Shown in pieces: positions 34,996 through 46,266 of a DNA stretch of 64,000 nt. The DNA comes from Talinum fruticosum. Lineage: Eukaryota; Streptophyta; Magnoliopsida; Caryophyllales; Talinaceae. The notes under the pieces are model-generated. The model was not told where the DNA came from. It searched no databases and saw only the letters and a list, made by a program, of their open reading frames with translations. The stretch covers positions 2,982,001-3,046,000 of the forward strand of contig JAITYX010000016.1 of the NCBI GenBank assembly GCA_021018815.1, in the 5' to 3' direction. A program made the position numbers and the translations under genes. Within the stretch, counting starts at the first letter, position 1. Every line of letters starts with the position of its first letter.

Positions 34996-37335
34996 TTGGT
35001 ACAAACGTAACCCCAAAATTGATGTAAGCGCGATTTGAAATCGAGATATCTCGTAATAATTTTGAAATATTTATCTATTGATCCAAGTCGATGTCGAGCA
35101 TGGAGAAGATTCTTGATTAAACAATTTTAAATACCCTCAAGTACACTTTGATACTAAACTTTTTAGTTCTTGAATTTTATTACAATGACTTTTTATTTTG
35201 TGTAAGTGTTTGAAAAGAATATTCAGTTAGTTGGTGCACATATATTGCATAGTGGCCGAAGAATTGCGCACTTTGATTTTTGTTTTGTCTTGTCTTCGCA
35301 CAATTTTGTTCTTCATTATGGTCTCTTGTTTAAGATATATACTATTTACTATTTAGGACCTTTTTTTTAATTTTGTCTTTTGGCCTAATGACCATCGTGG
35401 TCTATAGTTGACATTGCAGTTGAAAATTGGAACTTGATAATGGTTATTAGAGTGAAAATTAAGGAGAAATATGGATTTATCTTTGCACTAATTTGACAAT
35501 CCCTTTGTTCAATGAAGAAATGGGTATAGTAGTGATGGCGTAAGGCTGTAAACAATGAAGAAATAGGTATGGTACATTTGGAGAAAGCTTTTCCAAATCA
35601 CCAAAACGTAATGGGAAGAGACACTCTTCAAGCAAGGGATATTGACATAAAACTCATTTTATTAAATACTTGATGTGAAAGCCACTTTCTTCCTTTGATT
35701 TTCCAATTTGGTTCTCAAGAGAGGAGGATTATCAATCAACGAAGCAATAGATTGCGTATTTTTGCTATTTTTATGTTTTCTTTCTTACACATATCATTCT
35801 CTTGTTAGTGTATATATATATACCTTTATTAGGCGAATTCATTTACTTTACTCCAATTCTAAAATATTCTCACACTCTCTAATTTCTTACTAGCTAATTA
35901 AAGGGAAACACTTTGGATACCTCCATTTTTTATTCTACTTTACTGGTAAGTACATTTCGCACTTTTGAATTTTTTTTTCCCTCCCCATTTGTTCATGACT
36001 GTTTTTCTATTTGTTTCATGTAAATTAAGCGTTCCCACTTATTGCAATCTTTTGATCTAATTAGTATGTTTTGTTGGATTTTACAATTAGGCTATTTGAA
36101 CTTTTTAGTTGCTACTTTCAATTACTCGATCATAGTAGTGAAAGTATTGAAAGTATTATGATGGATTTTACAATTAAGATTTCATGGATTTCACAAATAT
36201 AAAAGCTTACAATGGTTCAATTGCAGGAGCTAGTGATGGCCTCAGTTGTAGCTTTTAACTGATAATTTTTCCTCATTTAGACTACACCCCTCCCCCTTAT
36301 ATTTGTTGATATTTTAACGAGCCATAGTTGCTTGAGAATACTTTTTCCCCTTTCTTTTACAATTAAGCTTATTTTTTAGTAAATTTTTCATATTGTTTAC
36401 TATAATTCTCAGGGTTATTCTTACCTCAATAGCGGTTGAAATGGTGACAGTTTTGGGTGATAATTCTAACATCTATGGTCCCAGAAAACGAATACACAGA
36501 ATTGACTGGGACGACAATAATTTATATCACTATATTTATTTGTTTTATAACTTTAACATATACAGTATATAGGGTACTCATTTCATGTTTTGTACAGTCA
36601 TCCTATGTTGAGAACCAAAATGGTCATTCTAACCGACCATGATGAGCAGAAATTTATAATTGTTTTTCAGTAGATACGTACACCGCTAGTAGGCGGATCG
36701 AGTTTGATACGACATAATGTCAAATTTTCACAATATTTGTAACCGTTGATCCTCATTGTCCTGTATGCAGACACAACTATGAATAAGTTTAAATCACAAT
36801 ATTGTAATTTATACTACTTCAACTTTTATTATAGATTGTACTAGAAATGAAAATAAATTGATATATGAACGTGTTTAAAAATTTTATTTTTATTTATCTA
36901 TGTAAATAATATATTTTAATATATACTAGGAAAGTATCCTAAATATCATTTATCTTTTATCATGATCATTAAAATTTTTTGTCCTTGAGATTATATCAGC
37001 AAACAATGATAGTCATTAAATTAACTAATTAACAAGATGTCCGCTTGGCCTATTATTACTAATCAGAAAAAAAAGTTGTTAAATTTTATAAATAAACAAA
37101 TCAAAGTAATTAAAGTTGGCCCCATAAAATGTAAAAACAATGACGATTATCTAATTCTGTAAAGTGTGTAAAAAAACTTGAATGTCGCTATACGATAATC
37201 ATGATAAGTTACATTAATCTACACCGTATATGTGTATCACAATAATCATCAACGTTAATATTTTTTTTTGATTAAATTGAAAATAAATTTTAAAAAGTCA
37301 ATTAATTATTCTAAATATTTTATTAAAATGATTAA
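34993..37335. other. Intergenic, no gene recognised
   Basis: AT-rich. The open frames 35708-35893 and 36457-36642 are short, hydrophobic and without recognisable domains. Confidence 0.4.
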
Positions 37336-37683
37336 TTGTTATTGTGTTTGACACTCAATTTAATTACTCATCCCTTAGACATAAAAAACCCAAAGACCTT
37401 CAACCAAATTCCTAACCAAACTAAGCAAAACGTTGGCCATTTTTTCCGGCCAACCTCCGAAGACTACAACTTCAGTGACGTCCTTTCGCTGTTGCCATCA
37501 CCAAAGAATGATAACACCGAAAAAGTAGTTAGTTTTCACATTTTTGGAAACCAAACCCGAGCTAAACTCAACAAAACTTTAGCCATTTTTTCCGGCCAAG
37601 CACTGGTGACTACAATTCCGGTGACCATCCTTTCCGGCGAAGAATTTCCAGATCCGGCCAAGGACGGTATGGACGGCGGCTAA
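37336..37683 (+). CDS. Hypothetical ORF, 115 residues
   Basis: Contains two diverged copies of a segment: PNQTKQNVGHFF...TS and NQTRAKLNKTLAIFSGQALVTT. The DNA also repeats CATTTTTTCCGGCCAA, so it is a diverged tandem duplication. I do not recognise a family and see no supporting gene structure. It is possibly repeat-derived. Confidence 0.2.
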   Translation: MLLCLTLNLITHPLDIKNPKTFNQIPNQTKQNVGHFFRPTSEDYNFSDVLSLLPSPKNDNTEKVVSFHIFGNQTRAKLNKTLAIFSGQALVTTIPVTILSGEEFPDPAKDGMDGG

Positions 37684-37892
37684 AACAGGGCAAGTATGGC
37701 GATGGAAGATGAAGAGGTCAGGCAGGCGCCACAATTTTTTTTATATATATGGGAATGAATTTAGTTAGGTTCAACAATTAGCAAGTAAAATAATACAGCT
37801 AGGACTCGAACTACTGATCTATCCATCAAACATGTTTACGCTTACCAGTAGTTAAATCCATTATTTGAAATATCCACCACTTGACAATATTT

Positions 37893-37898
37893 TCTAAT

Positions 37899-37937
<39 letters not shown>

Positions 37938-39127
37938 AAGTTGGGCCTAAGCAATGTAGGAGCGACACGTAGGATGCTTATTTGGCGATACCATTAATTG
38001 TAAAATTAGATTATCTTTAAATAACTTTACTAATTTAGTAAAAATAACATTAATACTATACTTTTCCAATAATGATATACTAATTTAGTAATGAAATTTT
38101 ATGATAAAAATTACATTAATATTATACTTCAATATTATACTATTTTAATAATCTAATTTTTTAAAAATTATTTTAATATATAATTTATTTGACCGATTAC
38201 ATAATAAAAAAATGTTATAGATTTTTAATTATGATATGCTAATTTAGACATGAAATTTGATGATAAAAAATACATTGAGATTATACTTCAATATTTGAAA
38301 AATTAAATTATTTTAAAATAATTTAACTAACTTAGTAATGAAATTTGATGATAAAAATTACAATAATATTATAATAATGTACTAATTTAAAATAATTAAA
38401 GTGGAGTATAAAATATAATTTTTCAAATTCATTTCAATATTTAAGTTATGTAACTGATTACATAATCAAAAAAATTTAAAAGAGTAACTTTAAAAATAAT
38501 ATAATTTAATAATAAAATTAAAATATATAATGTAATTTTTTCAAATTTGTTTTGGTCTGAAATTTATCTAACCAACTACATAATAATGCAAAAATATTAA
38601 AATGTTTCAATTGTGATATACTAATTTAGTGATGAAATTTGATAATAATAAATTACATTATATTAATACTTATACATCAATATTATACTCAAATATGATT
38701 AATATAAATATTGTTAGCATGAATAATATAAATTATTACTTTTTAAATTATTATTAATATTTGCTCTCTTGAACTCTTGAATTCCTATACGTTCAATGGA
38801 TGTATAAGTTACATGTTTTTAATGAGTTAAATATTTTTATATTTAATTTATTGTGTAATTTATTAATAGTAATACTTATTTATAATATCATTAATGCACC
38901 GTAACTAATTTACTCCCAATATCAATGATTATCCCTATTCCCACACAATAAAAAAATAATTAAAAAATTAAAAGAAATATTTTTATATTAACTATTTAAA
39001 GATATGTATATCTACTTATATTCTTTTAATTTATTATTAATTTTTATTAATATAAATTAATTATAAATAAATAATTATAAAAATAAAATTAATTAATACC
39101 CTTGCATAGCAAGAGGTATAACCCTAG
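37893..39127 (+). mobile_element. Non-autonomous AT-rich Helitron (candidate)
   Basis: The 3' end has the Helitron signature: a hairpin ACCCTTGC-ATA-GCAAGAGGT at 39098-39117 (one bulged A), then ATAACC and CTAG, followed by T. The proposed 5' end TCTAATATC with ATATTAAAAGTTGGGCC downstream resembles plant Helitron starts, but the base before it is T rather than the usual A, so this edge is uncertain. The interior is very AT-rich with repeated TAATTTAGTAATGAAATTT motifs and no protein. Confidence 0.55.
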
Positions 39128-40206
39128 TACTTCATTATAAATAAGTAAAAAAATCGTAATAAATCAGCTCTCTTCTTCATCTTCCATGCGCGTTTATTGC
39201 CAGAGCCACGCCTCTCCACTACCGCTGCCCAGGTCCGGCTAGGTCTCCGATTCTCCTACCTCTTCCTCCTCTCTACTACTTTGCACCTTTGAATTTGCCA
39301 TCGGTAACCCGGACTTCGTTTTTCGGCCGACGACCAGCTCAAGTCACCAATGGAACTTTGTAGTAACAAACTTCCAGCCACTCGCCGGCAAGAAATGGGC
39401 GGTTGCCGGAATATGAAGCCGGTGCCGGAAGGCGAGAAAAGGGGAAACGATGGAGATGTGGTTGAATATTGAGATTTAATTTTTTTTTCTGTATGTTGAT
39501 AGATGTAAAATAATCAAACAAAACCTAAAAATATTAGTTTTATTAAAATTTGCAAAATTTTTCTAATTCAAATAATATAATTTTTAATTTTTATTAAATT
39601 TTAAAAAATAAACGGCGATATAATGAGATACATGTATGATAAGGATTTATTTGATTATGATGATTGTAGTATATCGACAATCGCTATAAGAGTTACCTAA
39701 ATAATAATTTTCATGGTAAATATAGATTATGTTAAGTGCTTTTTATATATTTATATCTTTGATAAATATTTATTTGCTTTTTAGTTATTTTCCTTGTCAA
39801 TTTTATTTACAATTTTATATTCTTCATTATTAATTTCGTTTATCCCCCAATATTAGTATTTTAGGTTAGTTTTAATAAGTCTAGACTAATTTAATTTTGA
39901 ATCTTTACATATTTTAATTTTTAAATTATTTTTCTGTCAGATTTTGTCATTTTGAGTCAATTTGTTAGAAATTAGGTTAAAAATAGTTCCTTTTTATTTT
40001 TCATGTTTTATGTGTTTTTAGGGTTTAGGTAGAGTTCTATGTTGTTGTGATTAAATTTTAGAATTTTTGGAAGTGATGTGATAATTTTTCAGATTTAATC
40101 CTTGAATTTTATTACTGTAGTTTTTTTGTTAAATAAATTCATAATTTCGATGCTAAATTTTATTTTTATATTTTTAGGGTTTGGTTAGGTCTAGAAAATT
40201 AGTTTT
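39128..40206. other. Intergenic, no gene recognised
   Basis: 39170-39450 is GC-richer with GCCGG/CCGGC motifs but no recognisable protein on either strand. The rest is AT-rich. Confidence 0.4.
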
Positions 40207-41010
40207 AACTTAGAAGTTAGATTTTCCTAACCAAATGAACTTATAATTCCATGCCACTTGACTTTTTTGAAAGCTAACTCATAAATCTATCTTATGGATT
40301 TGGTTTCACCTCCTAGATAGGTATGGTTTCTAAGATATAAATGTTCAAACTCAACTTAAAATCTGAAACTCAATTTTACACCTGCGTATCTTTCTATGCA
40401 CACACCTAAATCTGATGATTCAAAGGCCGTAATAAACTTTTAGATGTGTACTTGAATTTGGACTATAATTTCATCCGAATAAGACCTCATTTGATATGTT
40501 AATTTCAACTCTAAATTCTGGACAACATGTGGGTTATGTGTGATGTCATTTGCATGTCTGAACTTAGAAGCTAGATTTTCCTAACCAAATGAACTTATAA
40601 TTTCATGCCACTTGAATTTTTAAAAAGCTAACTCATAAATCTATCTTACGGATTTGGTTTCACTTTCTAGAGAGGTATGGTTGTTAAGATATGAATGTCC
40701 AAACTCAGCTCAAAATTCTGACAGCAAAACCATCAACTTTACACATGCTTATCTTTCTCTGCACAAGCCTAAATTTGATGATTTAAAGGTTGTAATAAAC
40801 TTTTAGATGTGTACTTGAATTTAGACTATAATTTCACCCAAATCATACCTCATTTGATATGTTAATTTTAACTCTAAATTTTGGACAACATCTAAGTTAT
40901 GTGTGATATCAAATGTATGTCTGAACTTAATAACTAGATTTTTCTAACAAATGAATTTAGAATTTCATGCCACTTGATTTTCTTGACAACTAACTCATAA
41001 ATAAACTTTT
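40207..41010. repeat. Tandem repeat, 354-363-bp unit, about 2.2 copies
   Basis: Units start AACTTAGAAGTTAG (40207), AACTTAGAAGCTAG (40561) and AACTTAATAACTAG (40924, partial). Each carries CATGCCACTTGA, AACTCATAAAT, CTTTTAGATGTGTACTTGAA and GGACAACAT at the same offsets. Copies are clearly diverged, so the array is old. Confidence 0.85.
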
Positions 41011-41775
41011 AGAATTTCGTGCCACTAGTTAAAATACTAAATGTTACTTAAAACACTATTAACGAACATGACCTAAATAATAATGGGAAAAAAGTAACAG
41101 ATCAAAGCTTAACTTTCAAAGGAAAGACACAGGCTCGGGAGATAATTTTCTCCTTTTTCTTCTTTTTCTTTCATCAAATAAAAATGGTGACTACATTTCT
41201 TTCAGTACGACACAATGGACAATACTTATCGTCGCCATAAATATGAAGGTGAGACTGGAATAGTCCAACAAGGTGTCAAATTGCAAGCTAGAATAGTAGA
41301 CGAGGTATGAATGTGAATGGCAATGGATAACTCCCCGACAATGGAAAAGTGCTTGTCGGTTAATCGATTAACACCATTGACTCTGACTTGCTTCTAACCA
41401 GAATAAATAAACACAAGTTTTTGGATGAGACCGTCTCACTTAAAAATTATTGTGAGATGGACTCCTAAAGGTTTTAAAGAGACAAAAATATATATTAGAA
41501 TGACTTTTGATTCAAGTGTGACTACAGTTTATTTCATAATGACTTTTATCATAATCATTTCAAATGAGCTATTTAGTCACAATTATCTTTGAAAGTCATC
41601 GTAAAACGTCCATCTCATTATGTATTTTACGTCAAACGGTCTCATGCAAGATTTACTAATAATTAGAATCAGTGGCTAGCTAGTGTAGGTATATCTAATA
41701 AGATGAATTAGTTAATTGGCTCGTCAATTGTCATCAAGATTCAAAACCATACAAAATGGCCAGTTCAATGGCGTT
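41011..41775. other. Intergenic DNA and 5' flank of copy B
   Basis: Includes the shared upstream context with a W-box core TTGAC at 41377-41381 and GACTTGCTTCTAACCAG, also seen before A and D. A short MITE-like piece with GTGAGATGGACTCC/GTCCATCTCA ends may occupy 41420-41620. Confidence 0.4.
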
Positions 41776-41785
41776 CATAAATTGG
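41776..41785 (+). promoter_or_regulatory. Decayed TATA block of copy B
   Basis: CATAAATTGG at the position of TATAAATTGG in copies C and D, followed by the same TTCA...AGTCC...AAGCATG.AGTG context. It is 130 bp upstream of the B start codon, as in D (131 bp). The first T has become C. Confidence 0.6.
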
Positions 41786-41905
41786 TTCATAGTAAGTCCA
41801 ATATAAAAGCATGTAGTGATCTAAGCTTATCGTATCACCAAACTCTTTTTAGCCAAGTCTTTTGGGCATTTCAGCCTTTTCTCACCGAAAAAACTACCAA
41901 AGAAA

Positions 41906-44900
41906 ATGTCATGGTGTTCATTTTACTTGATCTTTTGTGCCGCTGCTGTTTGCTTCTACTGTCCACAATTCTCCATTGCAGGGAATAATGAGACAGACCG
42001 CCTAGCCTTGCTTGATTTCAGAGCCAAAATAACACATGACCCTCTTAACATTACAAGCTCATAGAACAACGAAAACCACTTTTGTGATTGGCATGGTGTA
42101 ACTTGCGGTCATGAACACGAGAGAGTGACAGCACTAGACCTCTCTTCTTCCCAACTCACTGGCTCTCTCTCCCCATATGTGGGAAACTTATCCTTCATTA
42201 GGAAGCTCCACCTCTACAATAACAGTTTAGTTGGCCAAATCCCTCCTGAAATAGGTCGCTTGCATAGATTACAATCTCTAAAGCTCTTCAATAATTCCCT
42301 TGGAGGGAGATTCCATCAAATATATCTGGTTGCTACAACCTTCTTGTGCTCGCCCTTGGAAATAATGAGTTGGTTGGAAGGATTCCTCCTGAGTTGGGCT
42401 CCTTATCTCATTTGTGGTTTCTTTCCTTGGATTTTAATAACCTAGTAGGAACCATCCCTTCCTCTCTGGGGAACTTATCATCTATCTATGTCCTCTCTGT
42501 GTGTAGGAGCAACATAGTCGGAAAGGTTCCAGATAGCCTAGGCAAGTTGAGTAAGGTAAATTATCTGTCACTATGCGCCAATAATCTGTCAGGAGAGATC
42601 CCGCCCTCAATCTTCAATCTTTCATCCATAAGGGCCATAGATTAGGATTTAACCGGTTAGAGGGAAGGCTTCCTTTGGATTTAGGCAACATGCTTCCAAA
42701 TCTCCAAGGATTTTATGCCAGTTCTAATCAGTTTACTGGATCTATTCCAGCTTCATTATCGAACACCTCAAATCTAGAAGACGTTCAATTGTTACTTAAC
42801 AATCTTCAAGGTGAAGTTCCTTCGTTGCATAAATTGAGAAGGCTTAGGAAAATTTTGCTTGGGGAAAACTTCCTCGGAATTGGGCAAACTACTGATCTAA
42901 ACTTTGTCTATTCATTGCCAAATTCCACCAAGTTACAGGTGTTTGACATATTTCAAAATAACTTCAAAGGAGTTATTCCTCCGGTCATGTGTAATTTCTC
43001 AATGCTCACAGCATTGTCAATAGGGCGGAATAAGCTATCGGGACCAATTCCAACTTGCATAAGAAGTCTAGTAGATTTAGTAGAGGTTGATGCTACAGAG
43101 TGCCAACTCTCTGGCAGCATCCCTGTGAGCATCGGTGAGCTTAAAAACTGTACCGATTACTTTTAAGCTATAACAAGCTTTCAGGGCACTTGCCAACCTC
43201 AATTGGAAACTTAACCCAACTTGGTAGCCTCGACTTGGGTGTAAATAATCTGCAAGGCCAAATACCCTCAATCATAGGAAACTGCAAAAGTCTTCAATCG
43301 TTGAATTTATCTTACAACAATCTTAGGGGCAGGATCCCTGGCAAGTTTTCACTCTCCCTACCTTATCCATTTCACTTGACCTATCTCACAACCAACTAAC
43401 AGGGCCTCTCCCTGTAGAAGTTGGAACATTGACACAACTAGATGCTCTTTACATTTCCCAAAACAAGCTAACAGGTGAAATACCAATCACTCTGGGTGCC
43501 TGTAAAAGCTTAGAGGTACTTGTCTTGGCGGGAAAAATTTTCCAGGGAAACATTCCGTCCACATTGAATGCATTAGCAGGTCTGCAAGAGTTGAATTTGT
43601 CAGATAATAGTTTGTCGGGTAAAATTCCAGATTTTCTAGCGACATTTAAGCTGCAAAAGCTAGATCTTTTGGACAATAACTTTGAAGGTGAAGTACCTAG
43701 CATTGGCATATTTAGCAATGCAACTGGTGTTTTGGTTTCTGGAAATAGTAGGCTCTGTGGAGGTGTACCCGAGTTGAGGCTACCACAATGCAACTTCAAC
43801 AAGACTCGTAAAAGAAGACTCAATCATAAAATGAGATTGATGATTGCAATAGTCTCAGTGATTTCCGGAGTTATTCCATTGGTGGCATTTGCATCATTAT
43901 TATATTCCTTTTATTGCAGAAAGAGAAGGATTGAACTCGAATCTTTAGATGGTCAAGATCCAGGGAATACCCTCTCCAATTTGTCTTACCAAGCGCTTCT
44001 GAAAGCTACAAATGGTTTTACTTCTCAAAATCTAATTGGAAGTGGCACCTTTGGGGATGTATACAAGGGAAACTTTGATGAGAGCAGAATTGTTGCCATC
44101 AAGAAATTCAATCTTGAGCATAAGGATTCTTATAAGAGTTTCATGGTTGAATGTGAGGTCCTCCGAAATATTAGACATTGAAATCTTGTCAAGGTGATCT
44201 CTTCCTGTTCAGGTATTGATTATCAAGGCAATGATTTTAGGGCCTTGGTTTATGAGTACATGGTGAATGGGAGCTTAGAAGATTGGTTACATTCCCAGCC
44301 ATCTAGTAGTGCCGAGGGAACAAGTCATGCCCTTAAGAAGTTGAATCTGACTAAAAGACTGGATGTTGCAGTCGATGTTGCTTTTGCCTTTGAGTATCTT
44401 CATCACGGTTATGGTGATCCTATAGTACACTGTGATCTCAAGCCAAGCAATGTTCTTCTAGATGATGAAATGGTTGCACATGTTAGCGACTTTGGGTTGG
44501 CTAAATTTCTACTAAGAGGCGCTCTCATGCAAATCAATCTAGCTCTATTGGAGTCAGAGGAACAATTGGTTATGCTCCTCCAGGTAATAAGCTAATATAT
44601 CCTCTAAGGTCCCCCCTCCCACCCCCACCCCCAGTATGAAGCTATTTTGATATAAGTTTAATGGGTGGCAAAAGGAATTAAGACTCCGTTTCCACATATT
44701 CCTTCTTGTAATTGCTATTTCCCCCTCTTCTCTTTTGATTGCCATAACATTTTCAATATCCGCTGCAGAGTATAGCATGGGAAATGAGGTATCTAAACAT
44801 GGTGACATCTACAGCTTTGGGATCCTTTTACTAGAAATGTTTACAGGAAAGAGGCCTACTGACAACATGTTTAAAGAAAGCTTGAGTATCCACAACTTTG

Positions 44901-45169
44901 TGAAAGCATCCTTGCCTGAACAAGTGCTTGAAATTCTAGACAATGCCCTCATTAAAGACATAGTTGGAGATGAGACGATCACACTGGATACAAACCGAGA
45001 AGCACAGAGTAGCAAGATAGTGTTAGAGGCCTTGACTTCAGTTCTTGAGATTGCACTTTGTTGCTCAGCTGAACTCCCTCAAGAAAGGTTGGACATGAAG
45101 TACGTAGCTTCCAAGCTATCTTCAATAAGAAACAAGCTAGCTGGAACTGTTTTACGACAACAAAGGTGA
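41906..45169 (+). pseudogene. LRR-XII receptor-like kinase, copy B (multiply broken)
   Basis: Same architecture as copy A: signal peptide, LRRNT, LRR series, transmembrane segment and non-RD kinase (IGSGTFGDVYKG, HCDLKPSNVLLDD, DFGLAKF). Exon 1 is 41906-44583, intron 44584-44768, exon 2 from 44769. Lesions in order: TAG at 42062-42064 in place of the LRRNT Trp (codon 53); a lost G at 42305-42307; a lost T near 42644; one-base losses near 43160 and 43345; TGA at 44179 in place of the Arg of RHRNLV; and a small frame-changing deletion near 44517 before the activation-segment end. Exon 2 stays open and ends LRQQR-stop. The kinase core residues survive but cannot be translated as one protein. Low-GC intron 1 contains a C-rich tract near 44611-44631. 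Confidence 0.9.
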
Positions 45170-46178
45170 GACTTCGAACTGGTAATATAGATTCTATTAA
45201 TGATGCTCTGCCTCTATCTAGCTATAATTTGATTGTGCTAACCTCATCAGTTTATGGAATTAATTATTTCTTCATCGTAAAATCAACCGATCTGTAGTTT
45301 AAATCATTCGCACTTGCGCCTCATCTGGTTGTAGGTAGACAGGGATGAAGTGTCAAAGTTGCCAGTCAACCTCTGAAGAGTCATGTTATGCTGAGAATTT
45401 AAGGAGAAGAATAAAGATGAATTAGTATCTGATGTGCCTTGGTTATTTAGTTCAGAGCCCTTTCAGATTACTTTCTTGTATGTAATCCCTGTTTAGTTTT
45501 TCTGATGTCTGGACTTTGGGCTATGTAATTCCAATTGTTTCAGGGTGTCTTCATATGTAATACTAAATGTCATAGTAGACCTTGCTATTTAATGTTGATC
45601 CAAAGTTGATTACATCATATTATAGTTGTAAAATTAGTTATAAAAAACTTATAAAGAGTTGTAAGGAGTTCTAAGAAGCTATAAGACTGTAAGTGAAAAT
45701 TAAATGGAACAGGACCTTAATTTAAAGTCACGGTGGTGATTCATAATCTTAACATTAACTTAAAAAATTCAACATTTGCCATCATCAACAAAGTCAATTC
45801 TGAATTAATATAACTATAATATGGGTCATTTTTCATCAGGTTTTTAATTAATATCTTGACTTGACTATTTGCTAGATGATGGAAGAATATGTCTTTGCGT
45901 AAAGAGACCAATTGCCAATTTTTTAAATAATATTTAAACAATTTTTTTAGAATTCTACCAAAAATGTCATTACTTTGCAAGAATTTTGCAATAGTAATAT
46001 ATACTTATAAGATATAGCATAGCCAGTAGGACAGTGACTAAATGTATATAATTATCTCTTAAGTAGGACTTCCTTTGCCATTATTAATTAAATTGTAGGA
46101 CTTCCTTTGCCATTATTACTAATTTTTCCTGCTAAACTTATCATCAAGGGTCTTGCAAAATGGCAACAAAATAACCTC
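45170..46178. other. Intergenic between copies B and C
   Basis: Copy B 3' UTR (GACAGGGATGAAG, AGGAGAAGAATAAAGATG), then the repeat at 45618, then AT-rich DNA with TAGGACTTCCTTTGCCATTA duplicated near 46045 and 46076. No gene. Confidence 0.5.
45618..45725. repeat. MITE-like repeat, relative of 1737-1882
   Basis: AGTTATAAAAAACTTATAAAG, GTTGTAAGGAGTT and a GGAACAGGACCTTAA edge correspond to the repeat in MES intron 1. Confidence 0.5.
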
Positions 46179-46188
46179 TATAAATTGG
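46179..46188 (+). promoter_or_regulatory. TATA block of copy C
   Basis: TATAAATTGG followed by TTCACAGTACTCC...AAGCATGTAGTGG. The block is conserved with D and B. It lies 88 bp before the start codon. Confidence 0.6.
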
Positions 46189-46266
46189 TTCACAGTACTC
46201 CATCATAAGCATGTAGTGGCTTGAAATTATTGACCATACATCTAAAATCTCTGCCCTCCCAAAAAA

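Noticed and set aside
34786..35010. Open frame ending in a long Ile-Tyr repeat
   Set aside because: Pure translation of an (AT)n microsatellite.
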